Shown in pieces: positions 23,071-29,800 of a DNA stretch of 32,543 nucleotides. The notes beneath the pieces are model-generated. The model worked only from the letters and a program-made list of their open reading frames with translations, was not told where the DNA came from and did not search any database. The stretch covers positions 1 through 32,543 of the forward strand of contig JBBSEZ010000051.1 of the NCBI GenBank assembly GCA_038239195.1. Reading direction: 5' to 3'. A program made the translations under genes and the position numbers. Numbering within the stretch: position 1 is the stretch's first letter; every line of letters starts with the position of its first letter. The stretch is from JBBSEZ01 sp038239195 (GTDB lineage Bacteria > Planctomycetota > Planctomycetia > Gemmatales > Gemmataceae).

Positions 23071-23096
23071 TAGCAAACCACCTCCTGCCGCTCGCC

Positions 23097-23897
23097 CTAC
23101 CAGTCCCTGCGGGACGTCAGCGCCTCGCCGTAATCTTCCAGCCCGACCAGGTCCGCGAGTTGGTCCAGCAACTCGCAGACGTCTTCGCGCTCAATTGTGC
23201 AGATCCAGCCGTCTTCGTCGAGATCGTTGAACTGCTCGACACAGGCGTGGAACAGGTTGATCTTGAGCGGTTTAGGAGCGTCGGGGCCAAGGGCGCGGAG
23301 CGCGTCGATGGTGTTGCGAACGACCTTCCGGGAAGCGCGGAGGGCGTTCGTCTCGACAAATCCTTCCCACTGTTGGAACGGGCGCTTGCGCAACTCTTCC
23401 AGGGTATATTTCGGCAACGGTTTGTAGGCACGGCGGCGCGTTTCCCGGGCGACCCGTTCGCACTCGCGGCGGGCCTCGTCCTCGGCCTCCACGGCGGCCC
23501 GCTCGTGGTCCCAGCGCCACTGGAGGAACAGTTGAAGCGGGGAGGAGCTCCAGTCGCTGGAGGAGTTGGAGCTCGCGCTCGCCTCCTTGGCCTTGGGAGG
23601 GAGGTTGCCCAGATGGACGAACGCGGGCGGCACCGGATCGCTTACCCAGGCAAGGCAGGGGCCCTTGTCCCAGGAGTGATGGGTCAGGCGGAGGACCTTG
23701 CGGAGCGTGGGCTCGGTCAAGTCCGGCGGCGCGCTGCCAATCCAGGGGGAGGTCGCCACCAGCGCCGCGAGAGGATCGCCCTTCATTTGGAGCACCCGAC
23801 AGGCGCCCCAGCGCCCGTCTTCCAGCGGCATCGCGAAGACGTCGCCGGCGCTCACCTTCGTCAGCGGTCGGGACACGGGGTTGCGTTGCCTGGCCAT
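23097..23897 (-). CDS. Imm26-like domain protein with uncharacterised C-terminal domain
   Basis: A 266-residue protein. Its N-terminus (about 15-100) reads VSAGDVFAMPLEDGRWGACRVLQM, similar to the GD-x-FA-x-PL-x-DGR-x-G-x-GRV opening of Imm26, a family first named as predicted immunity proteins of polymorphic toxin systems. No toxin gene is adjacent. A Ser-rich linker (about 105-120) is followed by a charged helix (RRECERVARETRRRAYKPLPKYTLEELRKRPFQQWEGF). The C-terminal domain (about 185-266) is acidic, with LHDLDEDGWICTIEREDVCELLDQLADLVGL-type segments. No signal peptide. ATG 23897 is the start; the upstream TIGR02996 gene ends 34 bases away. Immunity role is inference from family only. Confidence 0.75.
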   Translation of the reverse strand: MARQRNPVSRPLTKVSAGDVFAMPLEDGRWGACRVLQMKGDPLAALVATSPWIGSAPPDLTEPTLRKVLRLTHHSWDKGPCLAWVSDPVPPAFVHLGNLPPKAKEASASSNSSSDWSSSPLQLFLQWRWDHERAAVEAEDEARRECERVARETRRRAYKPLPKYTLEELRKRPFQQWEGFVETNALRASRKVVRNTIDALRALGPDAPKPLKINLFHACVEQFNDLDEDGWICTIEREDVCELLDQLADLVGLEDYGEALTSRRDW

Positions 23898-23931
23898 GAG
23901 ATCGTCCCCCACCCTGTTGCCACGCAAAACG

Positions 23932-24927
23932 TCAGGCGTCGAGCCACACGCGGTTTACGAATCGTTCGCGCAACTTCCTGCGCGCGCGGCCCAGCGGGTT
24001 ACCTTGCAGGTGGAGGGCCTGGAGCTCCTGGAAGTGGGGCGAGCTCGCCAGGGCCTGTCCTCCCGCGGCACCGATCTGGTTGCCCATCAGGTCGAGCACT
24101 TGCAGGCGAGCGAGCTTCGGCGACGCGGCCAGGCGCCTTGCCCCCTCGTCGCCCATCTGCGTCCAGCCGAGGTAGAGTTGCGTCAGCCCCGACAGGCGGG
24201 CACCCGGGTCGGTCAGCGCCTCCGCGACGTCGAGGCCTTCGGCAACGAAGTCGCCCAGCGCGAGGTAAGACAGGCCCGCGAGGTGGGGAGATCGAACCAG
24301 CGCCTGTGCCCCCTCGCTCTCCAGGCCGGCCCCGTAGAGGTCGAGGGCCGTCAATCGGGACACCGCCTTCGAGCGGGCGAGCACGCCAACCGCCTCGTCG
24401 TCCGCCGCGTAGCGCAACATCAACCGGCGGAGCTGCGTCAAGTGCGGGCATCCGACCAGGAGGCTCGCCTCGTCGGCAGTCATTCCGCCCCCCCGCAACT
24501 CGAAGGTGGACACGTGCCGCAGGTGGGGAGACGCCATCAGTTGCGGCCAGTGTGCGCGCGCCTCCAGGAACACGACGTGTCGGACGGGGGCTAGCTGGAA
24601 CAGGGCCTCGCCGTGTTGGAGAAAGTCCTCCACGAGGACGAAGACTTGCTCGACGAAGCCGCGCACGAAACGGGCCCGCTGGACGATCCCGTGCAGCGGT
24701 GCCGTCCAGAGCAGTTCGTGCTCGCGGAGAAGTTCACGTTCGCGATCCCACAGTGCGGCGCGGCGAGCGGGGCCTGCGGCCGGGCTCGCGTGCTCGCACT
24801 GAACGCGGATGAGTTCGGCGCGCGCCGGCTCGGCGTGGTCGTCGAGCCAGTCGGCGTAGATCAGGCGCGGGGCGTCGTCGTCCGGGTGAGCGAGGACGTC
24901 GCGCAGAAACACCTCGTCGTGCGTCAT
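23932..24927 (-). CDS. TIGR02996 domain plus leucine-rich-repeat protein
   Basis: A 331-residue protein. The N-terminal ~45 residues carry the TIGR02996 domain (LRDVLAHPDDDAPRLIYADWLDDHAEPARAELIRVQCE), which is nearly confined to planctomycetes and myxobacteria and usually heads repeat proteins. From about residue 115 there are roughly seven to eight leucine-rich repeats of the RI-like type (HLRHVSTFELRGGGMT, HLAGLSYLALGDF, LSGLTQLYLGWTQMGDEGA, LARLQVLDLMGNQIGAAGG, FQELQALHLQGNPLG). No signal peptide; probably a cytoplasmic protein-binding scaffold. The family function is unknown. ATG 24927 directly precedes the domain. Confidence 0.94.
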   Translation of the reverse strand: MTHDEVFLRDVLAHPDDDAPRLIYADWLDDHAEPARAELIRVQCEHASPAAGPARRAALWDRERELLREHELLWTAPLHGIVQRARFVRGFVEQVFVLVEDFLQHGEALFQLAPVRHVVFLEARAHWPQLMASPHLRHVSTFELRGGGMTADEASLLVGCPHLTQLRRLMLRYAADDEAVGVLARSKAVSRLTALDLYGAGLESEGAQALVRSPHLAGLSYLALGDFVAEGLDVAEALTDPGARLSGLTQLYLGWTQMGDEGARRLAASPKLARLQVLDLMGNQIGAAGGQALASSPHFQELQALHLQGNPLGRARRKLRERFVNRVWLDA

Positions 24928-25207
24928 GAGGCCTCACCCGCATCGCCCGGTTCGGATCGCCAGGACGTCCCGGCATCATACCTCTCGCGGTCCCAGCCTG
25001 CCAGGGCCGCAGCCGGTCGAACGAGCGAAATGCGAAGCCCACCCTGAGGCGGGGAAGCAACGCCTTGCGCCGATCGCCCGGGGCGTGGTGTCCTCACGCC
25101 GGGCAGCTTCCTACACTGGTAGCGCCTACTTGATTCGGTGGGGGCGGGTGAGGCCCGTTCTTCATCGACGTCCCGATTCCGTCGCCCCCGTCCGCAAGGA
25201 GAAACCC

Positions 25208-26665
25208 ATGCACGCTGAGAGGAAGGCCCGAATCCGCCGCTATCTGCCGTGGCTCTGCTGCCTGGCAACGCTGGCCGGGCTGGCGGTCGCCGCCGATCCC
25301 AAACTGCCCCGTCCCAAAGAGAAAGCGCCAGGGGAGGCCAAGGGCGATCAGCCCACCAGCTACGACCAGATCGCGCCCGTTCTGGTGGGGAAGGACACCT
25401 TCGCGGCCGTCATGGCCAGGGACAAGGCCGCCAAGGCAGGCATCATGGCCCGGCAGAAGAAACTGCTCGAGCAACGTTACGATCTGGCAGCCCGCGTCGA
25501 TCCGAAGGTCAAGATGACGCGCGGCAAGCCGATCCCGGTCGGCCCCACGGCCCGGCTGCCGAAGGACATGACCTGGGAGAAGCTGGCAGAGTTGACGCCC
25601 GATGAGATCAAGGACCGCGACGTGTTCCCCCTCGGCTTCCTGCCGCTGCCCCACCCCAACCACCCGGGGGGCGGGATGCTCTTCCCGCAGATGGAGATCA
25701 AGGCCCTGCCGCGCCTGGAGCGCTTCGACCTGGACTTCGACCTGCCGGAGCACTTCCTGCCCGAGTTCCCGCCGGCGATGTTCCTGACGACGCGCCCCGA
25801 CCTGGGCGACGTCTCGCGCGGGCAGCTCGTGACCGTCGAGAACTTCCAGGAGCTGTTCAACGGCGTGCTGAACGCCAAGGACCTGGAAGGGCTGCGGCTG
25901 CTGGTGACGCAGTTCCCGCAGCAGCAGTTCAACGCCACGCGCGACCGCAAGACGGAGAAGCGCGACGGCATGCTGGGCGTCTCCTGCTTCGACTGCCACG
26001 TGAACGGTCACACGTCGGGGGCCGCCCACCTGGTCGGCGACATCCGGCCGCAGGCTCATCGGCGGCGCATCGAAACGCCGAGCCTCCGGGGGGTGAACAT
26101 CCAGCGGCTGTTCGGCTCGCAGCGAGCGCTGAAGACGATCGAGGACTTCACCGAGTTCGAGCAGCGGGCCGCCTACTTCGACGGCGACATCCTGAGCGCG
26201 GCCGCGAAGGGCATCAACGTGCTGGAGCGCGGCAGCCAGGTCCACTTCATGGCCGAGGTGCAGAGCCTGCTCGGCTTCCCGCCCGCGCCGGGACTGCGCT
26301 GGGACGGCAAGCTCGACCCGAAGAAGTTCAAGCCCGATTCGGCGGAGATGAAGGGGCAGAAGCTGTTCTTCGGCAAGGCGCAGTGCTCGACCTGCCACCC
26401 GGCGCCGTACTACACGGACAACTCGATGCACGACTTGCAGGTGGAGCGCTTCTACAAGCCGCGCACGATCAACGGGCTGATGGCGACGCAGCAGGGGCCG
26501 ATCAAGACGTTCGCGCTGCGCGGCATCAAGGAGTCGCCGCCGTACTTCCACGACGGGCGGCTGCTGACGCTGGAGGACACGGTGGAGTTCTTCAACCTGG
26601 TGCTGGAGCTGAAGCTCGACGCGGGGGAGAAGAAGGCGCTGGTGGCGTTCATGCGGCAGTTGTAA
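25208..26665 (+). CDS. Secreted di-heme cytochrome c peroxidase-like protein
   Basis: A 485-residue exported protein with a signal peptide (RRYLPWLCCLATLAGLAVAA, about 10-29). Two c-type heme motifs are present: CFDCH (C260, C263, H264) and CSTCH (C393, C396, H397), spaced as in MauG/CcpA di-heme proteins. FALRGIKESPPYFHDGRLLTLEDTVEFFN at the C-terminus is the classic end of that family (GIKESPPYFHDG). The first ~230 residues are a family-specific extension rich in Pro and Lys. It may act as a periplasmic peroxidase or electron carrier; activity is not certain because the usual sixth ligands were not traced. ATG 25208 follows AAGGAG. Convergent with the giant gene. Confidence 0.9.
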   Translation: MHAERKARIRRYLPWLCCLATLAGLAVAADPKLPRPKEKAPGEAKGDQPTSYDQIAPVLVGKDTFAAVMARDKAAKAGIMARQKKLLEQRYDLAARVDPKVKMTRGKPIPVGPTARLPKDMTWEKLAELTPDEIKDRDVFPLGFLPLPHPNHPGGGMLFPQMEIKALPRLERFDLDFDLPEHFLPEFPPAMFLTTRPDLGDVSRGQLVTVENFQELFNGVLNAKDLEGLRLLVTQFPQQQFNATRDRKTEKRDGMLGVSCFDCHVNGHTSGAAHLVGDIRPQAHRRRIETPSLRGVNIQRLFGSQRALKTIEDFTEFEQRAAYFDGDILSAAAKGINVLERGSQVHFMAEVQSLLGFPPAPGLRWDGKLDPKKFKPDSAEMKGQKLFFGKAQCSTCHPAPYYTDNSMHDLQVERFYKPRTINGLMATQQGPIKTFALRGIKESPPYFHDGRLLTLEDTVEFFNLVLELKLDAGEKKALVAFMRQL

Positions 26666-26703
26666 GGATGCTGGAGGAGCGTTTCGGAAGTCCGTCGCCA
26701 GTT

Positions 26704-26765
26704 ACACCAGCCCGACGCGCCAGCGAGGAATTGTTCGGTCCCACGCTGGCGCGTCGAGCTGGTGT
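26704..26765. repeat. 62-bp inverted repeat at convergent gene ends
   Basis: Two 22-base arms (26704-26725 and 26744-26765) pair at 21 of 22 positions around an 18-base loop. The arms include ACGCGCCAGCG and CGCTGGCGCGT. It lies between the convergent cytochrome gene and the giant repeat gene, so it could end transcription from both sides, although no T-run is present. I recall closely similar palindromes scattered in Gemmata-type genomes; this should be checked by search. Confidence 0.75.
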
Positions 26766-26855
26766 GGCCCTCCACGGGCGGAACCTCGGTGAAAGGGGCA
26801 TCTGGCCTGACAAGGTGGCGCCGAGGTTTCGCATCGACGCTGTTCTCTCCTCGGC

Positions 26856-29800
26856 TCACGTGATGGTCAGCGAGCCGGTGCCGCTGGCGGCGCTAAAGTT
26901 GATGTCGCCGAGGAAGCTATAGGCGATTTTGTAGGTAGTCCCTTTCTTCAGTTGCGACAGTTGCGCCGTTGACAGCGCGACGGAGAAGGCCCCGGTCGTC
27001 GTGTTAACGCTCGCGGTGACGTGAATCGTCACGCTGGCGTTGGCGTTGGAAACCGTGATCTGCACGCTCTCCGGCTGTCCGTTGGCCCCGACAGGGACCA
27101 GCGCCGCGGCAGCGAGCTTGCCGGAAAAGGTCGGAGCCGTGCCCTGCTTGACCGATGGAGAACTCAGTCGGCTGAACGAAGGCGTGGCCTGCTTGATGGT
27201 GAAGGAAGCGCTGGCACTGGCGGAGGCATAGTCGGCGCTGCCCGCGAACGAGGCGGTGACTTTGTAGTTGCCAGCCGCGGTCGGCGGCGTCGAGCCGAGG
27301 TCGGCGATGACGGTGCCGTTGGCGCCCAGTTGCTGGTAGTCCAGCGTCAAGCCCACGCCCTCCAGGGTGGCGACGCCGTTGAGCGTGGCGATGGCGCCGA
27401 AGGCCCTACCGCTCCACGTACCGCCGGCGTCAGTCACTCGCACCGTCGGCGTGGCCTGCTTGATGGTGAAGGAAGCGCTGGCGCTGGCCGGGGCGTAGTT
27501 CATACTGCCGGCGAACGAGGCGGTGACTTTGTAGGTGCCAGCCGCGGTGGGCGGCGTCGAGCCGAGGTCGGCGATGACGGTGCCGTTGGCGCCCAGTTGC
27601 TGGTAGTCCAGCGTCAAGCGGGCGCCTTCCAGAGTCGTGCCGCCGTTGACCGTGGCGACGGCCGCGAACGCCCTGCCGTTCCACGTGCCCCCCGCGTCGG
27701 TCACCCGGATTGCCGGCGTGGCCTGCTTGACGGAGAAGGCCGTGGTAGCGCTGGCGGCGGCGTAGTCGGCACTGCCGGTGAAGGACGCGGTCACCTGGTA
27801 ATTGCCCGCCGCAGTCGGTGCGACCGCGCCCAGGTCCGTGGTGCTGCCGTCGGGGTTGAGCCGCTGGTAGTCCAGCGTCAGCCCCACCCCCTCGAGTTTG
27901 CCCACCGGCCTCCCGTTCAGGCCGGCCAGGGTCGTCGTGGCCGAGTAAGCCCTGCCGTTCCAGGTCCCGCCCGCATCCATCACGGACAGCGTGGGCATGG
28001 CCGTGGCGATGGTGAAGGCAACGTCCGTGCTGCCGGAAGCATAGTCGGCACTGCCCGCGAAGGAAGCCGTCGCGTCGTAGCTTCCGGCCCCCGTGGGCGC
28101 GTGAGCGCCCAGGTCGGTGGAAGTCCCGTCGGAGTTGAGCCGGAGGTAGTCCAGCGTCAAACCAACTCCTTCCAGGGCTGCGACAGGCTTGCCGTCCACT
28201 CCTGCCAGGGCCCCGGTGGCGGCGAACGACTGCCCGTTCCAGGTGCCGCCCGCATCCGCGACGCCGATCGTGGCCATCGCCTGGCTGATGGTGAACAGCG
28301 TGGCGTCGGTGGCGGCCGCATAATCGGCGCTGCCCGCGAACGACGCGGTTACCTGATAGTTGCCCACCGCCGTGGGCGCGGCGGAACCGAGGTCGGCGGA
28401 GACGGTGCCGTCGGGGCTCAGCCGCTGGTAGTCCAGCGTCAGCCCCACCCCCTCCAGGGAGCCGACCGGCTGGCCATCCACGCCGGCCACCGTGGGACTG
28501 GCCGCGAAAGCCTGGCCATTCCACGTGCCGCTCGCGTCCGTCACGCGGACCGTGGGCGCGGCGGCGCTGACCGTGAACAGGGTGAAGTCGGTGGCCGGTG
28601 CATAGTCGGTGCTGCCCGCGAAGGACGCCGTGACCTGGTAAGTGCCTGCCGCCGTGGGTGCGGCGGTGCCGAGGTCGGCCAGGACGGTGCCGTTCGGGCT
28701 GAGTTGCTGGTAGTCGAGCGTCAACCCGGCCCCTTCCAGCGAACCGGCGGTCGTCCCGTCCACGCCGACCACCGTCGCCATCGCCGCGAACGGCTGGCCC
28801 CCATAGGTGCCGCCGGCGTCCGCCACGCTCACCGTGGCCGTCGCCGTGGTGATCGCGAAGGTCGCCGACGCGCTCGCCGCCGCATAATCCGCGCTGCCGG
28901 CAAAGGACGCCGTCACCTCGTAGTCGCCCGCCGCCGTCGGGGCCGCAGGCCCGATGTCGGCCAGGACGGTGCCGTTGGGATTCAGCCGCTGGTAGTCCAG
29001 CGTCAGCCCCACCCCCTCCAGCGCCGCGAGGGCGTTGCCGGCCACGCCCGCGACCGTGGCCGTGGCCGCGAAGGGGGCGCCGGCGTAGGTGCCCCCTGCG
29101 TCCGCGACCGTCACGCTGGGGCCGGCCAGGCCGATCGAGAACGTGGCGGAAGCCCGAGCGGCGGCATAGTCGGCGCTGCCGGCGAAGGAGGCGGTCCCCC
29201 GGTAGGAGCCTACCGCCGTTGGGGCGACGGGGCCGAGGTCGGCGGAGGCCGTGCCGTCGGGATTGAGCTGCTGATAGTCCAGCGTCAGGCCCACACCTTC
29301 CAGCATTGTGTCGGTGGTGCCATCCAGGCCGGCCACCTCGGCCGTCGCCGCGAACGGCTGGCCGGAGTAGGTGCCGCCGGCGTCCTCGACGGTAACCGTG
29401 GGCGCTGCCGGAGAGATGGTGAACGATGAGGACGCACTGGCGGCGGCATAGTCGGCACTGCCGGCGAAGGAGACCGTCACCCGGTAGTTGCCCGCCGCCG
29501 TCGGCGCGGCGGACGCGAGGTCTGCGAAGACGGTGCCGTCGGAGTTGAGCCGCTGGTAGTCCAGCGTTAGCCCCACCCCCTCCAGGGCGCTGACCGGCTT
29601 GCCGTCCACGCCGGCCACCGTGGCCGTCGCGTCGAAGGGCTCGCTGCTCCAGGTACCGCCCGCGTCGCTCACGGCGACGGTAGGCGTCGCCGGGGCGATC
29701 GTGAAGGTGGTCAGGGCGGTCGCGATCTTGTAGTCGGCGCTCCCGGCGAAGGAGGCCAGCACCGTATAGGTTCCCGCGGAGGTGGGCGGGCCCGCCAGTG

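Noticed and set aside
23097..23897. Polymorphic toxin immunity locus
   Set aside because: No toxin, secretion adaptor or immunity array adjoins the Imm26-like gene; only the family resemblance remains.
24928..25207. Small gene or RNA in the 280-base divergent gap
   Set aside because: No SD-preceded frame, hairpin or riboswitch-like motif stands out; likely promoters for both flanking genes, none clear enough to mark.
27021..29429. 802-codon open frame on the + strand
   Set aside because: It is the antisense shadow of the tandem repeats of the giant gene; composition is Arg/Gly-rich with no domain, and its periodicity is that of the real repeats.
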